DNA of 64,000 bases from Azospirillum griseum (GCF_003966125.1 NZ_RXMA01000008.1:1-64000); one strand, 5' to 3'; numbered from the stretch's first letter, positions 1-11,605 are shown. Notes: generated by a model from the letters alone, not told the origin. Numbers and translations are program-made.

Positions 1-136
1 ACCGACTCAATCCGAGCCAGGCGAAAGCGGGCAGGTTGGTCCGACGAATACGCCAGAGCCATCCTCGGCCAAATGCGATAGCCCTGCGGTGATGGTGCCG
101 CATCGCTCGACAGACGGCCCTGGTCGGCCCATATAA

Positions 137-2323
<2,187 letters not shown>

Positions 2324-2385
2324 AACCACAGGCCTGAAGGGCGGCGGCGCGCGCTCAGAAGCGGGAAAGGGAAGGGGGCTGTTGC

Positions 2386-3351
2386 TCAGTCCCGCTCCAC
2401 CACATCCTCGACCAGGGCACGGGGCAGCTTGAACACGACGTTTTCCGTGGCGGTGCGCAGCTCCTCGACCGTCACCGTGAAGCGGGCGCGGGCGGCCTCG
2501 ATCACCTCTTCGACCAGGATTTCCGGGGCCGACGCCCCGGCGGTGATTCCCAACCGCGTGACCCCGGCCAACGCCGACCAATCGATGTCGCTGGCGCGCT
2601 GGACCAGTTGCGCGGCGGGGCAGCCATGGACCTTCGCCACCTCGACCAACCGCTTGGAGTTGGAGGAGTTGGGCGCGCCCAGCACCAGCAGCGCGTCCAC
2701 CTTGGGCGCGATCGCCTTGACCGCCGCCTGACGGTTGGTGGTGGCGTAGCAGATGTCTTCCTTCTTCGGCCCGGCGATGGCGGGAAAGCGGGCCTGAAGG
2801 GCGGCGAGAATGTCCGCCGTTTCGTCCACCGACAGGGTGGTTTGCGTGGCGAAGGCCAGATTGTCCGGATCATCGACCACGATCCGCGCCACATCGGCCA
2901 CCGTTTCCACCAGCACCACCGCCCCTTCGGGCAGTTGGCCCATGGTGCCGATCACCTCCGGGTGTCCGGCGTGGCCGATCAGCACGATCTGGCGGCCTTC
3001 GGAAAAATGCCGTTCGGCCTCGCGGTGCACCTTGCTGACCAGCGGGCAGGTGGCGTCGAGGTAGAACAGGCCGCGCGCCTCCGCCGCCTCCGGCACCGAT
3101 TTCGGCACGCCGTGGGCGGAGAACACCACCGGCACGCCGTCCGGCACCTCGGTCAATTCATCGACGAACACCGCGCCCTTGGCTTCCAGGCTTTGGACGA
3201 CGAAACGGTTGTGGACGATCTCGTGCCGGACATAGACCGGCGCGCCGTACCGCTCCAGCGCGGTTTCGACGATCTGGATCGCCCGGTCCACACCGGCGCA
3301 AAAACCGCGCGGGGCGGCGAGAAGGATCGTCAGGGAAGCCGGGTTGGTCAT
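2386..3351 (-). CDS. ispH: 4-hydroxy-3-methylbut-2-enyl diphosphate reductase
   Basis: IspH carries out the last step of the MEP isoprenoid pathway, reducing HMBPP to IPP and DMAPP with a [4Fe-4S] cluster. The 321-residue protein has the three expected cluster cysteines: C18 in [10 protein letters not shown]102 in DATCPLVSK and C201 in ICYATTNRQ. Its length is normal for the family. It converges with uvrB, with 62 nt between the stops and no convincing terminator hairpin. The ATG at 3351 gives the canonical N-terminus just before the first cysteine. It is a single gene, not in an isoprenoid operon. Confidence 0.97.
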   Translation of the reverse strand: MTNPASLTILLAAPRGFCAGVDRAIQIVETALERYGAPVYVRHEIVHNRFVVQSLEAKGAVFVDELTEVPDGVPVVFSAHGVPKSVPEAAEARGLFYLDATCPLVSKVHREAERHFSEGRQIVLIGHAGHPEVIGTMGQLPEGAVVLVETVADVARIVVDDPDNLAFATQTTLSVDETADILAALQARFPAIAGPKKEDICYATTNRQAAVKAIAPKVDALLVLGAPNSSNSKRLVEVAKVHGCPAAQLVQRASDIDWSALAGVTRLGITAGASAPEILVEEVIEAARARFTVTVEELRTATENVVFKLPRALVEDVVERD

Positions 3352-3479
3352 GTCGCTCTCAGGTTCGCCATTGTCAAAACGGTCACAGGAAACAAAGCCG
3401 TCGCATGGCCTTGTGCCGGTTGCGCGGGATCTCTAAAGTCACCCGCACACCTTTCGATCCAACCGATCAGGCCGAACCG

Positions 3480-4073
3480 ATGGACCGCCGCCGCGACCCT
3501 AATACAGCTGCCCCCTCTCTGAAAAGCCCGGCCCGGACGCGCCTGCTCGCGCTGGCGGCGATGACCGCCGCCGTGGGGCTGTCCGGCTGCGCCGATCTGG
3601 GGCTGTCCGCCCCATCTGCGGCGGAGGCGGCGCTGGCCTGCCCGAAGGTGTCGATCATCCGTGATCTGTCCGAAGTGACGTTGCTCCGTTCCGGCGGGCG
3701 CGACTTGAACGATATGGAATCGCGCGCGGCGCTGGCCGATTTCGCGGGCACGTGCGATTACACCAGCAGCGGCGTGACGGTGAACGTCAATCTGTATCTG
3801 ATCGCCGAGCGTGGCCCGGCCATGAAGGGCGACAGCGCCCGCTATCAGTATTTTGTCGCGTTGGCCAAGCCGGACGACACGATTGTGTCAAAGGCCTTTT
3901 TCGACACCGACGTGACCTTTGCCGCCGGTCAGCCGCGCTCTGGCAGCAAGGAAGAACTGGCTCCGAAGATTCCGTTGCCCAAGGATGCCAACGCCAAGGA
4001 TTGGAAGGTCTATCTTGGCTTCCAGTTGACGCCGGAGCAATTGGCCTTCAACCGCGCCCAGTTGAAACGCTGA
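3480..4073 (+). CDS. Putative lipoprotein of unknown function
   Basis: I do not recognise this protein. From the ATG at 3480 it is 197 residues. It has a basic N-terminus, a hydrophobic stretch and a lipobox LSGC at about residues 34-37, so it is probably an outer- or inner-membrane-anchored lipoprotein. The mature part is mixed alpha/beta in appearance, with no motif I can assign. An upstream in-frame GTG-type start would add 25 residues, but these do not resemble a signal peptide. It lies 129 nt from the divergent ispH and 90 nt before the CDGSH gene. Confidence 0.7.
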   Translation: MDRRRDPNTAAPSLKSPARTRLLALAAMTAAVGLSGCADLGLSAPSAAEAALACPKVSIIRDLSEVTLLRSGGRDLNDMESRAALADFAGTCDYTSSGVTVNVNLYLIAERGPAMKGDSARYQYFVALAKPDDTIVSKAFFDTDVTFAAGQPRSGSKEELAPKIPLPKDANAKDWKVYLGFQLTPEQLAFNRAQLKR

Positions 4074-4163
4074 CCGTCAGCCCCGCTTCCGTCGTCGCCG
4101 GTTCCAGTTTTCCAACCACCCGTAGCCGCCCGATGATCGGGCCAACCGCCAAGGGAGAGTTGA

Positions 4164-4406
4164 ATGGCCAACCCCGTCGTTGCGTCCAAGGAGCCTTTCA
4201 CCGTCGAGATGGAGGCGGGAAAGACCTATTACTGGTGCCGGTGCGGTCGCAGCGCCAAGCAGCCCTTCTGCGACGGCAGCCACACCGGAACCGGGTTCGA
4301 ACCGATGAAGTTCGCCCCGGCCACGACGATGAAGGCCCGTTTCTGCGGCTGCAAGGCGACCAAGAAACCGCCTTTTTGCGACGGCAGCCATTTGGATTTG
4401 AAGTGA
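4164..4406 (+). CDS. CDGSH-type iron-sulfur protein
   Basis: This small 80-residue protein has two tandem CDGSH iron-sulfur motifs. The first is CRC...PFCDGSH at about residues 31-45 and the second is CGC...PFCDGSH near the C-terminus. Each should ligate a [2Fe-2S] cluster through three Cys and one His. This resembles the prokaryotic two-CDGSH (mitoNEET-like) class. The substrate or partner is unknown. The ATG at 4164 follows a GGGAGAG ribosome-binding site. The gene is probably its own unit or co-transcribed with the lipoprotein 90 nt upstream. Confidence 0.9.
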   Translation: MANPVVASKEPFTVEMEAGKTYYWCRCGRSAKQPFCDGSHTGTGFEPMKFAPATTMKARFCGCKATKKPPFCDGSHLDLK

Positions 4407-4420
4407 TGTGAAGGGGGGAT

Positions 4421-4460
4421 CCCTGGTCTCGCCGCGATGCGAAGACGGGGGATCCCCATC
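4421..4460. repeat. GGGGATCCC inverted/direct repeat after the CDGSH gene
   Basis: Two copies of the self-complementary GGGGGATCCC sequence are separated by about 24 nt just after the CDGSH stop. They can pair as a GC-rich stem. There is no T-tract, so this is a terminator candidate only in the loose sense. Confidence 0.35.
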
Positions 4461-4563
4461 CGGTTTTCCGCGCGAACGGGGGGCGCGGCTCCAATGTTAA
4501 GATTTCTCCCATAATTGGAAAATTGGCGTTGTTTGGAATTTCAACAGCGCCGCGATCCTCCGC

Positions 4564-4592
4564 TTGATATTCTTGCCCGTGCACAACGGTGT
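4564..4592 (+). promoter_or_regulatory. Duplicate promoter-like segment of the glycine riboswitch leader
   Basis: TTGATA (4564-4569), a 17-nt spacer and CGGTGT lie ahead of the orphan aptamer. The surrounding 100 nt aligns with the segment ahead of the tandem riboswitch at 5785-5813. The shared GTGTGCG and CAACACGCTGATGATCCC blocks show that promoter region and leader were duplicated together. The -10 hexamer is a poor match to consensus. Confidence 0.35.
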
Positions 4593-4612
4593 GCGGGCAA
4601 CACGCTGATGAT

Positions 4613-4722
4613 CCCTCGCGGGCGATTGCTGTTGAGATGGTCCGGGAACGGATCGCAGGATGGTGGTGCCGAAGGAGAAACCACCCCGGAAACTCTCAGG
4701 CAGCAAGGAATGCAAGGGGAGT
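4613..4722 (+). ncRNA. Orphan single glycine-riboswitch aptamer (gcvT motif), probably degenerate
   Basis: This region is strongly similar to the first aptamer of the tandem riboswitch at 5833-5944. It shares GCCGAAGGAG, then GGAAACTCTCAGGCAGCAAGG and the closing GCAAGGGG of P1. It differs in two otherwise conserved places: GGGAGAGATCG is GGGCGATTG here, and GGAGCAACC is GGAGAAACC. No plus-strand gene follows. A strong hairpin lies 25 nt downstream (4745-4775) and the next gene is on the minus strand. It is probably a relic of a leader duplication, but it could still make a short glycine-sensitive RNA antisense to nothing or running towards the tail-like gene. Confidence 0.75.
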
Positions 4723-4744
4723 GTCTTGAACAATTGCATTTCCC

Positions 4745-4775
4745 GCAACCGGCAGCCCTGACGGCTACCGGTTGC
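4745..4775. terminator. Hairpin between orphan aptamer and tail-like gene
   Basis: GCAACCGGCAGCC, a CTGAC loop and GGCTACCGGTTGC form a 13-bp stem with one mismatch. It lies just past the stop of the minus-strand tail-like gene and 25 nt past the plus-strand orphan aptamer, so it could stop transcription from both sides. Neither side has a clear T-run. Confidence 0.5.
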
Positions 4776-4783
4776 ATCACACG

Positions 4784-5614
4784 TCAGCTGATCCGGGTAG
4801 CCGTAAAGCTGGTGTTCGGGGTGTCGCCCAACAGCGTGTTGGACCCGGCGTTGTTGGTCTGGCACCAGAGTTCGATGTAGTCGGTCGACCCGTTCAGCAC
4901 CACGGAATCGGAAACCGAAGTGTAAACGCCGCTGCTGTACGGTGTGTAATTCGTCACCAGCGAATACATCGCGCCGTTTTTGTAGATAGCGAGGCTGAGC
5001 TGATAGCCGGGGCTAATCGTCATCGCGCCCTTGCCCGTAACCAGATAGTTGCCGGCCGTCAGAGGCTTGAACCGTGAAGTCGCAGTATCGAAGGCACCCC
5101 CGACATTGAAATCGGTTGTCGAGAAGTTGATTTTCGTCCAGGTGGATGAGGCAATTCCAGTCTGATGAACATTGTTCATGTTGGCGCGGAAAGAGACATT
5201 CAGCGACACTGGGTTAAGGTCGCTCAGCGCCCGTTCGTCCACCACGATCTCGTTGATGATGGCCGCCGTGGTTGGTTCCAGCATGACGCGGGCAACCGGC
5301 AGCTTGCCGGTGGGAATGGCGGGCGGGGTCAGGCTGTTGGCGGCACCGGTGACGATGGACGCGGCACCGGTCGAACGGTCAATCACCACGCGGTCGATGC
5401 GAAAACCGGACGAGGGCGGGGCGAAGGGGCCGACGTTCTGCGCGTTGACTTCGGTCAGGGTCGTGCCGCTCAGCAGAAAACCGGGGTCGAGCGCCAGGGT
5501 CAGATTCGGCGTGACCTGGGCGTGCGGGGCGAAGGGTCCGACGATGCGCTGGGCCACCGCCCAATTCGTGGCGGATTGCGACAGGTCGGACGGGTTGAAA
5601 GTCTGGGTAGCCAT
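4784..5614 (-). CDS. Phage tail-fibre-like protein with C1q/jelly-roll-like C-terminus
   Basis: The 276-residue product starts at ATG 5614, since the longer upstream ORF has no plausible start. The N-terminal half (GPFAP repeats, LALDPGF, AQNVGPFAPP, LPVARV, about residues 20-125) resembles the particle-attachment part of phage tail or short-tail-fibre proteins. The last 120 residues are rich in Thr, Ser, Asn, Tyr and Gly and end in ELWCQTN...SFTATRIS, as seen in C1q-like jelly-roll or receptor-binding modules. No other phage gene is nearby. It lies antisense between two copies of the glycine riboswitch leader. It may be a stray morphogenetic or cargo gene; its function is unknown. Confidence 0.6.
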   Translation of the reverse strand: MATQTFNPSDLSQSATNWAVAQRIVGPFAPHAQVTPNLTLALDPGFLLSGTTLTEVNAQNVGPFAPPSSGFRIDRVVIDRSTGAASIVTGAANSLTPPAIPTGKLPVARVMLEPTTAAIINEIVVDERALSDLNPVSLNVSFRANMNNVHQTGIASSTWTKINFSTTDFNVGGAFDTATSRFKPLTAGNYLVTGKGAMTISPGYQLSLAIYKNGAMYSLVTNYTPYSSGVYTSVSDSVVLNGSTDYIELWCQTNNAGSNTLLGDTPNTSFTATRIS

Positions 5615-5784
5615 GGAGGCGCTCCGTTCAAAAAATGGATCGATGCGCGTGAAGGAGGTGGCTGGCCAGCCGTTTGAAGCGCGCGGTCGAAGGATGGCCG
5701 TCCTTGGCTGTTCTGTAAAGATAAAATTCCTAAAATAGGAAAAATGAGGTCTTCCGTGTTTTCCACGACCGCTCGATCCTCTGA

Positions 5785-5813
5785 TTGACAAACATGCCTA
5801 TCCGCGACAGTGT
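5785..5813 (+). promoter_or_regulatory. Probable promoter of the gcv operon
   Basis: TTGACA (5785-5790) is followed by a 17-nt spacer and CAGTGT, about 20 nt before the tandem glycine riboswitch. The -35 is consensus and the -10 is poor. Position and conservation with the duplicate at 4564 support the call. Confidence 0.45.
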
Positions 5814-5832
5814 GCGAACAACACGCTGATGA

Positions 5833-6077
5833 TCCCTCGCGGGAGAGATCGCCGTTGCGGTGCCCGGGACCACGGGTGGCAAAACGGTGGCGCCGAAGGA
5901 GCAACCGCCCCCGGAAACTCTCAGGCAGCAAGGACCGCAAGGGGATAAGGCAACTCTGGAAAGCAGACACGCGCGCTCGCGCGTCGTGCCTCACCGAAGG
6001 AGTAAACCGGCGCGTTCGTCCCAGGCCACCGGCCTTGGCGCGCGTGCGGTGAATCTCTCAGGTCCAAGACAGAGGGG
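5833..6077 (+). ncRNA. Tandem glycine riboswitch controlling the gcv operon
   Basis: Two successive glycine aptamers lie in the gcvT leader. Aptamer 1 spans about 5833-5944, with GGGAGAGATCG, GCCGAAGGAGCAACC, ACTCTCAGGCAGCAAGGAC and GCAAGGGG. Aptamer 2 spans about 5953-6075, with a P1 formed by CTCTGG and CAGAGG, the ACCGAAGGAGTAAACC core and AATCTCTCAGGTCCAAGAC. Glycine binding is known in this family to turn on glycine-cleavage genes. The linker between aptamers is short, as usual. Expression is presumably decided by the hairpin at 6085-6108. Confidence 0.95.
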
Positions 6078-6084
6078 GCAATCT

Positions 6085-6108
6085 CTCGCGCCGAAGGGTC
6101 GGCGCGGG
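6085..6108 (+). promoter_or_regulatory. Expression-platform hairpin of the glycine riboswitch
   Basis: GCGCCGA, an AGGG loop and TCGGCGC form a perfect 7-bp stem that extends with CTC/GGG on its flanks. It lies between aptamer 2 and the gcvT ribosome-binding site (GGAGAG, 6124-6129). No T-run follows, so control at the level of translation or Rho is more likely than intrinsic termination. Confidence 0.55.
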
Positions 6109-6134
6109 CGCGTCCCTTATGCCGGAGAGCCAGC

Positions 6135-7262
6135 GTGACCGACTCCACCGAAGCCATCAAGACCACCGCCCTGCACGCGCTGCATGTCGAGCTGGGTGCC
6201 CGCATGGTCCCCTTTGCCGGGTATGACATGCCGGTGCAATACCCGCTGGGCATCCTGAAGGAGCACCAGCACACCCGCGACAAGGCCGGTCTGTTCGACG
6301 TGTCGCACATGGGCCAAGTCCGTCTGAAGCCAATCGCTTCGGCCGGGGTCGATCCGGCGTCGGCGCTGGAAACGCTGGTTCCCGGCGACATCAAGGGGCT
6401 GGCGGTTGGCCGCACCCGTTACACGCTGTTCCTGAACGAGCAGGGCGGCATCCTCGACGACCTGATGGTGACGAACGCCGGGGATCATCTGTTCCTGGTG
6501 GTCAACGCCGCCTGCAAGGAGCAGGACATCGCCCATCTGCGCGGCAAGCTGGCCGGTCTGGTCGAGGTTGAATACCTCGCCGATCTGGCGCTGCTCGCCC
6601 TGCAAGGCCCGATGGCGGCCGAGGTGATGGCGCGTTTCGTGCCGGAAGCCGCGACCATGCCCTTCATGAGCTGCCGCAGCGCCCAATTCAACGGCGTGCC
6701 GGTGACGCTGACCCGCTCCGGCTACACTGGCGAGGATGGCTATGAGCTGTCCTGCCCGAACGACGCCGCCGAGGCCATCGCCCGCGCCCTGCTGGCCGAG
6801 GCGGAGGTGGAGGCCATCGGGCTGGGTGCCCGCGACTCGCTGCGTCTGGAAGCCGGGCTTTGCCTGTACGGCCACGACATCGACACCACCACCACCCCGG
6901 TGGACGGCGCGCTGGAATGGACGCTGCCCAAGCGCCGCCGCGCCGAAGGCGGCTTCCCCGGCCACGCCATCATCGTGCAGCAACTGGCGGACGGGGCCTC
7001 GCGCCGCCGCGTCGGCATCCAGCCGGAAGGCCGCCAGCCCGCCCGCGAGCACACCGACATTCTCGACGCCAACGGCACCAAGATCGGTGAGATCACCAGC
7101 GGCGGCTTTGGCCCCACGGCGGGCGCGCCGGTCGCCATGGGCTATGTCGATCGCGCCCACGCCGCCGTCGGCACGCCGCTGACGCTGATGGTGCGCGGCA
7201 AGCCGCTGCCCGCCCGCGTTGCCGCGCTGCCCTTCGTGCCGCAGCGCTATTACCGGGGCTGA
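6135..7262 (+). CDS. gcvT: Glycine cleavage system T protein (aminomethyltransferase)
   Basis: GcvT transfers the methylene group from aminomethyl-lipoyl-GcvH to tetrahydrofolate. The 375-residue product opens with [20 protein letters not shown], the family signature, and contains [16 protein letters not shown] and [12 protein letters not shown], all typical of folate-binding T proteins. The start is a GTG at 6135 with GGAGAG five bases upstream. It is the first gene of gcvT-gcvH-gcvPA-gcvPB and is controlled by the tandem glycine riboswitch. Confidence 0.97.
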   Translation: MTDSTEAIKTTALHALHVELGARMVPFAGYDMPVQYPLGILKEHQHTRDKAGLFDVSHMGQVRLKPIASAGVDPASALETLVPGDIKGLAVGRTRYTLFLNEQGGILDDLMVTNAGDHLFLVVNAACKEQDIAHLRGKLAGLVEVEYLADLALLALQGPMAAEVMARFVPEAATMPFMSCRSAQFNGVPVTLTRSGYTGEDGYELSCPNDAAEAIARALLAEAEVEAIGLGARDSLRLEAGLCLYGHDIDTTTTPVDGALEWTLPKRRRAEGGFPGHAIIVQQLADGASRRRVGIQPEGRQPAREHTDILDANGTKIGEITSGGFGPTAGAPVAMGYVDRAHAAVGTPLTLMVRGKPLPARVAALPFVPQRYYRG

Positions 7263-7332
7263 TACCGGGGCTGATTGGGCCGCTTCGACTCTTTCGTTGT
7301 CAGACACATCCGCGTTTGAACAGGGGATCACA

Positions 7333-7707
7333 ATGACCGTCAAATACACCAAGGACCATGAATGGGTGCGCGTCGAGGGTGACGTCGCCACCATCGGCAT
7401 CAGCAACTTCGCCCAGGGCCAGTTGGGTGACGTCGTGTTCGTCGAACTGCCCGAGGTGGGCCGGGTCCTGGAGCAGGGCAAGGAAGCCGCCGTCGTCGAG
7501 TCGGTCAAGGCCGCCAGCGACGTCTATTGCCCGGTGTCCGGCACCGTCACCGAAGCCAACCAGGCGTTGGTCGATGATCCGTCGCTCGCCAACAGCGCGC
7601 CGGAAACCGATGGCTGGTTCTTCAAGGTGACGCTCAGCGATCCGTCGCAGCTCGACGCGCTGATGGACGAAGCCGCCTACGCGGCCTTTGTGGAGGAATC
7701 GCACTAA
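7333..7707 (+). CDS. gcvH: Glycine cleavage system H protein (lipoyl carrier)
   Basis: GcvH shuttles the aminomethyl group on a lipoyl arm between the P, T and L proteins. The 124-residue product begins [17 protein letters not shown]. The lipoyl lysine is K59 in the context [12 protein letters not shown]. The ATG at 7333 has AGGGGAT upstream, and the in-frame extension further upstream is not H-protein-like. The stop is followed one base later by the ATG of gcvPA, so the two are translationally close. Confidence 0.98.
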   Translation: MTVKYTKDHEWVRVEGDVATIGISNFAQGQLGDVVFVELPEVGRVLEQGKEAAVVESVKAASDVYCPVSGTVTEANQALVDDPSLANSAPETDGWFFKVTLSDPSQLDALMDEAAYAAFVEESH

Positions 7708-7708
7708 C

Positions 7709-9052
7709 ATGCGGTATTTGCCCCTGACCGAGGCCGACCGGCAGTCCATGCTGGCGGCCACCCGCGCGGCGTCGGTGAACGATCTGTTCCGCGATGTCCC
7801 CGAAGCCGCCCGTCTGTCCGGCCCGATCGGGGGCCTGCCCAACCACATGGGCGAATTGGAGGTCGAGCGCCTGATGGGCGCGATGGCCGCCAAGAACATC
7901 GCCGCCGGGTCGGTCCCCAGCTTTCTGGGGGCCGGTGCCTACCGCCACCATGTTCCGGCCACCGTCGATCACATGGTCCAGCGCGGTGAGTTCCTGACCG
8001 CCTACACGCCGTACCAGCCGGAGGTCAGCCAGGGGACCTTGCAGGTCCTGTTCGAGTTTCAGACGCAGGTGTCGCTGCTGACCGGCATGGATGTGGCCAA
8101 CGCCTCCATGTATGACGGTGCGACCGCCTGCGCCGAGGCCGTCATCATGGCCAACCGGGTGACGCGGCGCAAAAAGGCGCTGCTGTCCGGCGGCCTGCAC
8201 CCGCATTACCGTGACACCACCACCACCGACGCCCGCTTCATCGGCTTCGACGCCGTGGCGTTCCCCGCCGATCCGACCGGGGTGGAGGATCTGGCCGCCC
8301 AGATCGACGACAAGACCTCCTGCGTCGTCGTGCAGAATCCCAGCGTGTTCGGCCATGTCCGCGATTATTCGGAGTTGGCGAAGGTCTGCCAGGCCAAGGG
8401 CGCGCTGCTGATCGTCGTGGTGACGGAAGCGCTGTCGCTGGGCCTGCTGACCCCGCCGGGCGACATGGGGGCCGACATCGTTGCGGCGGAAGGCCAGTCC
8501 TTTGGCAACGCGCTGAATTTCGGCGGCCCCTATGTCGGGCTGTTCGCGGTGAAGGACAAATATGTTCGTCAGATGCCGGGCCGCTTGTGCGGCGAGACGG
8601 TGGACGCCGATGGCCGTCGCGGCTTCGTGCTGACGCTGTCGACGCGCGAGCAGCACATCCGCCGCGAAAAGGCGACCTCGAACATCTGCACCAACGCCGG
8701 TCTGTGCGCGCTGGCCTTCTCGATCCATGTCAGCCTGCTGGGCGAGGCGGGGATCACCCATCTGGCGCAGCTCAACCACGCCAAGGCCGTGCAGATGGCC
8801 GACAAGCTGGCGGCGGTTCCGGGGGTTGAGGTGGTCAACGACAGCTTCTTCAACGAATTCACCGTGAAGCTGCCCAAGCCCGCCGCCGGGGTGGTGGAGG
8901 CGCTGGCCGCCCGCCGCATTCTGGGCGGTGTGCCGGTGTCGCGCCTGTATCCGGGCGAGATGGACGATTTGCTGCTGGCCGCCGTCACCGAGACCAACAC
9001 CGAGTCCGACATGGACGCCTTCGCCACGGCGCTTGCTGAGGTTCTGTCATGA
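7709..9052 (+). CDS. gcvPA: Glycine dehydrogenase (decarboxylating) subunit 1
   Basis: This is the N-terminal half of the P protein in organisms with a two-subunit glycine decarboxylase. The 447-residue product from ATG 7709 has the typical [15 protein letters not shown] opening, [30 protein letters not shown], and [17 protein letters not shown]. The PLP lysine is on subunit 2. The gene starts immediately after gcvH and overlaps gcvPB by 4 nt (ATGA), which indicates coupled, equimolar translation. Confidence 0.97.
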   Translation: MRYLPLTEADRQSMLAATRAASVNDLFRDVPEAARLSGPIGGLPNHMGELEVERLMGAMAAKNIAAGSVPSFLGAGAYRHHVPATVDHMVQRGEFLTAYTPYQPEVSQGTLQVLFEFQTQVSLLTGMDVANASMYDGATACAEAVIMANRVTRRKKALLSGGLHPHYRDTTTTDARFIGFDAVAFPADPTGVEDLAAQIDDKTSCVVVQNPSVFGHVRDYSELAKVCQAKGALLIVVVTEALSLGLLTPPGDMGADIVAAEGQSFGNALNFGGPYVGLFAVKDKYVRQMPGRLCGETVDADGRRGFVLTLSTREQHIRREKATSNICTNAGLCALAFSIHVSLLGEAGITHLAQLNHAKAVQMADKLAAVPGVEVVNDSFFNEFTVKLPKPAAGVVEALAARRILGGVPVSRLYPGEMDDLLLAAVTETNTESDMDAFATALAEVLS

Positions 9053-10617
9053 GCATGAATTCCCAGGGCCGCCCCTCGGCCATTCCCGCGTTGGCCAGCA
9101 CCAACGCCGTCACCGGAACCATCACCGGCAACCGTGGCCTTCAGATCGAAGAGCCGCTGATTTTCGAGCAGGACGCGCCGGGTCGTTGCGGTGTTGATCT
9201 GCCGGAGATCCCCCCGGTGGCCACGCGGCTGGGGGCGGTGAAGCCGCGCGCCAGCGTCGGCTTGCCCGGTCTGGCCGAGCCGCAGGTGGTGCGCCACTAC
9301 ACCCGCCTGTCGCAGAAGAACTACGCCATCGACAGCGGCCTGTACCCGCTCGGCTCCTGCACGATGAAGCACAACCCGCGCCTGAACGAGAAGATGGCGC
9401 GGCTGCCGGGCTTCGCCGACGTGCACCCGCTCCAGCCGATCAGCACCGTGCAGGGTGCGTTGGAGTTGATGGACGCGCTGGCCCATTGGCTGAAGACCCT
9501 GACCGGCATGGCGGCGGTGACGCTGGCCCCGGCGGCGGGTGCCCATGGCGAGATGTGCGGCATCATGGCGATCCGTGCGGCGCATGAGGCCAAGGGCGAC
9601 AGCGCCCGCACCAAGATCCTGGTCCCGGAAAGCGCCCACGGCACCAACCCGGCCACCGCCGCTGCTTGCGGCTATGCGGTGGAATCGATCCCGGCGACCG
9701 CCGATGGCCGCGTCGATCTCGACGCGCTGAAGGCCAAGCTGGGGCCGGATGTGGCCGGTCTGATGCTGACCAACCCGAACACCTGCGGCCTGTTCGAGCG
9801 GGACATCATCGCCATCGCCGACGCGGTGCACGCGGCGGGCGGCTATTTCTACTGCGACGGTGCCAATTTCAACGCCATCGTCGGGCGGGTCCGCCCGGCC
9901 GACCTGGGCGTGGATGTCATGCACATCAACCTGCACAAGACCTTCTCCACCCCGCATGGCGGTGGCGGTCCGGGGTCGGGTCCGGTGGTGTTCTCCGAGG
10001 CGCTGGCCCCCTATGTGCCGGTTCCCTACGTCACCCACGGCGCGAACGGCTTCGCGCTGGTCGAGGAGGCCGGGGACGGCCCGGCCTTTGGCCGGATGAA
10101 GGCGTTCCATGGGCAGATGGGCATGTTCACCCGCGCCCTGTCCTACATGCTCAGCCACGGTGCCGATGGGCTGTGGCAGGCGTCGGGCGATGCGGTGCTG
10201 AACGCCAACTACGTGATGGCCAAGCTGGAGGACGTGATGACGGCCTCCTTCGACGGTCCGTGCATGCACGAATGCCTGTTCGACGACCGGTTCCTGAAGG
10301 GGACCGGCGTCACCACGCTCGACATCGCCAAGGCGTTGATCGACGAGGGTTTCCACCCGATGACCATGTATTTCCCGTTGGTCGTCCATGGGGCGCTGTT
10401 GATCGAGCCGACGGAGACCGAGAGCAAGGCCAGCCTGGATCAGTTCATCGGCGCGCTGCGCGCGCTGGCCGAACGGGCCAAGGGCGGCGATGTGGCCTAT
10501 TTCCAAGCGGCCCCGCGCCTGACCCCGCGCCGCCGGTTGGACGAAACGGCGGCGGCCCGCAAGCCGATCCTGCGCTGGACCCCGCCCGCCGGGGCCGACG
10601 CGGTGGCTGCCGAGTGA
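9049..10617 (+). CDS. gcvPB: Glycine dehydrogenase (decarboxylating) subunit 2
   Basis: This is the C-terminal, PLP-bearing half of the P protein. The 522-residue product has [12 protein letters not shown] at about residues 99-110 and the cofactor lysine K297 in [19 protein letters not shown]. Its ATG overlaps the gcvPA stop. The first 35 residues are a low-conservation extension. It is the last gene of the glycine-cleavage operon and is followed by an intrinsic terminator at 10683. Confidence 0.97.
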   Translation: MSMNSQGRPSAIPALASTNAVTGTITGNRGLQIEEPLIFEQDAPGRCGVDLPEIPPVATRLGAVKPRASVGLPGLAEPQVVRHYTRLSQKNYAIDSGLYPLGSCTMKHNPRLNEKMARLPGFADVHPLQPISTVQGALELMDALAHWLKTLTGMAAVTLAPAAGAHGEMCGIMAIRAAHEAKGDSARTKILVPESAHGTNPATAAACGYAVESIPATADGRVDLDALKAKLGPDVAGLMLTNPNTCGLFERDIIAIADAVHAAGGYFYCDGANFNAIVGRVRPADLGVDVMHINLHKTFSTPHGGGGPGSGPVVFSEALAPYVPVPYVTHGANGFALVEEAGDGPAFGRMKAFHGQMGMFTRALSYMLSHGADGLWQASGDAVLNANYVMAKLEDVMTASFDGPCMHECLFDDRFLKGTGVTTLDIAKALIDEGFHPMTMYFPLVVHGALLIEPTETESKASLDQFIGALRALAERAKGGDVAYFQAAPRLTPRRRLDETAAARKPILRWTPPAGADAVAAE

Positions 10618-10682
10618 GTTGATGGGTGATTGGGCGGTTGATTGGGCGAGTGATCGCTGACGCAACCGCCTGACGACCGGAA

Positions 10683-10719
10683 CGGCCCGCCTGTCCTGAT
10701 GGAGAGGCGGGCCGTTTTG
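10683..10719 (+). terminator. Intrinsic terminator of the gcv operon
   Basis: GGCCCGCCT and AGGCGGGCC form a 9-bp GC stem with a 12-nt loop, followed by GTTTTG. It lies 65 nt past the gcvPB stop. Confidence 0.8.
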
Positions 10720-10811
10720 TGCCTGCGACAATTTCGCAAATAAGAATGACTCGCAATTCGTAAGGTGGTGGGGTAGAGTGCGCTCCGCAACCCAGCGAAG
10801 GAGCGTGGTCG

Positions 10812-11288
10812 ATGTGCGAAACGGGTGGGATGGGGCGTCCGTCGCCCTGGACGGTGATGGACCTGACGGCGGCCGAACGCGCGCTGTTGACCGGCATCCG
10901 CCAATGGTTCCGCACCGGGACCGCCGGGGCGATGGCGTCGATGCGGATCGGTCTGAACATCGCGGGCGTGCCCAACACCGCGCTGTTGCCGCTGTTTGCC
11001 CTTCTGGGTGCCTTTTCCGTCGCCAACGCGGCCCGGCCGGATGTCTGCGCCCCCTCCTGCACGCGGGTCAGCGCGGACGAGGCGGCGATGCTGGACGCGC
11101 TGGCGGCGATCCAGGGCGGGGATGGGGACACGGCGGCCCAACTGTTCGACCGCTGGCTGCCGGTGATGGCGTTGAGTTTGGCCACCGACGCCTTGCGTGA
11201 ATTGGCGGGCATCCTGGACGCGGCGCGCATTCATCTGCCCCGACGCCGTCCCGCCCGTCTGGTGTCTTTTGCGCTGGCGGCGGAGTGA
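10812..11288 (+). CDS. Hypothetical protein, 158 aa
   Basis: I do not recognise a family. The ATG at 10812 has a good AAGGAG ribosome-binding site nine bases upstream, which favours this strand over the overlapping antisense frames. The protein is largely helical in appearance. A moderately hydrophobic segment (LLPLFALLGAFSVAN, about residues 59-73) could be a buried helix rather than a membrane span. A CAPSC pair lies at about 80-84. The C-terminus is basic then hydrophobic. It lies alone after the gcv terminator. Confidence 0.6.
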   Translation: MCETGGMGRPSPWTVMDLTAAERALLTGIRQWFRTGTAGAMASMRIGLNIAGVPNTALLPLFALLGAFSVANAARPDVCAPSCTRVSADEAAMLDALAAIQGGDGDTAAQLFDRWLPVMALSLATDALRELAGILDAARIHLPRRRPARLVSFALAAE

Positions 11289-11422
11289 GCGTATGGACAG
11301 CCGCGTCGAAGCGGTCGTATCCCATCGTCAATGTGAATCAATTTGACCCGGTACGGGCAATTTCATAGCTTTTGCATTGACTGCGAATTGCGTGGGACGC
11401 GGCGGTTTCGATCCCGCAAACA

Positions 11423-11605
11423 ATGGATAGGGCTATGTTGCGGATTGTGAGCCTCGGCCAAACCGGTCTGTGCGTGATGTTGCGAGATGGGGAACTGGTG
11501 ACGGTGAGCGGGCGCTGCCATTGGAACAGCCCGAGTGATGCGCTGCGGTCTGCACAGGCGGAGAAGATGCCGGTCAGCGATATGGTCATTCGCACCATCG
11601 TCTGA
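11423..11605 (+). CDS. Small hypothetical protein, 60 aa
   Basis: This short open frame encodes a protein with a beta-rich opening (MLRIVSLGQTGLCVMLRDGELVTV) and a short helical tail. Codon use is compatible with coding, but there is no clear ribosome-binding site. The internal ATG at 11435 is an alternative start. A TTGACT at about 11376 could belong to its promoter. No function can be suggested. Confidence 0.35.
   Translation: MDRAMLRIVSLGQTGLCVMLRDGELVTVSGRCHWNSPSDALRSAQAEKMPVSDMVIRTIV

Noticed and set aside
2429..3522. Long open frames antisense to ispH and to most other genes (for example antisense to gcvP, mre and pepF)
   Set aside because: They mirror the third-position GC bias of real genes on the other strand and give Arg/His/Gly-rich products with no recognisable family.
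4613..5614. The orphan glycine aptamer as a regulator of the tail-like gene
   Set aside because: The gene is on the opposite strand and its start is distal, so the aptamer cannot be in its leader.
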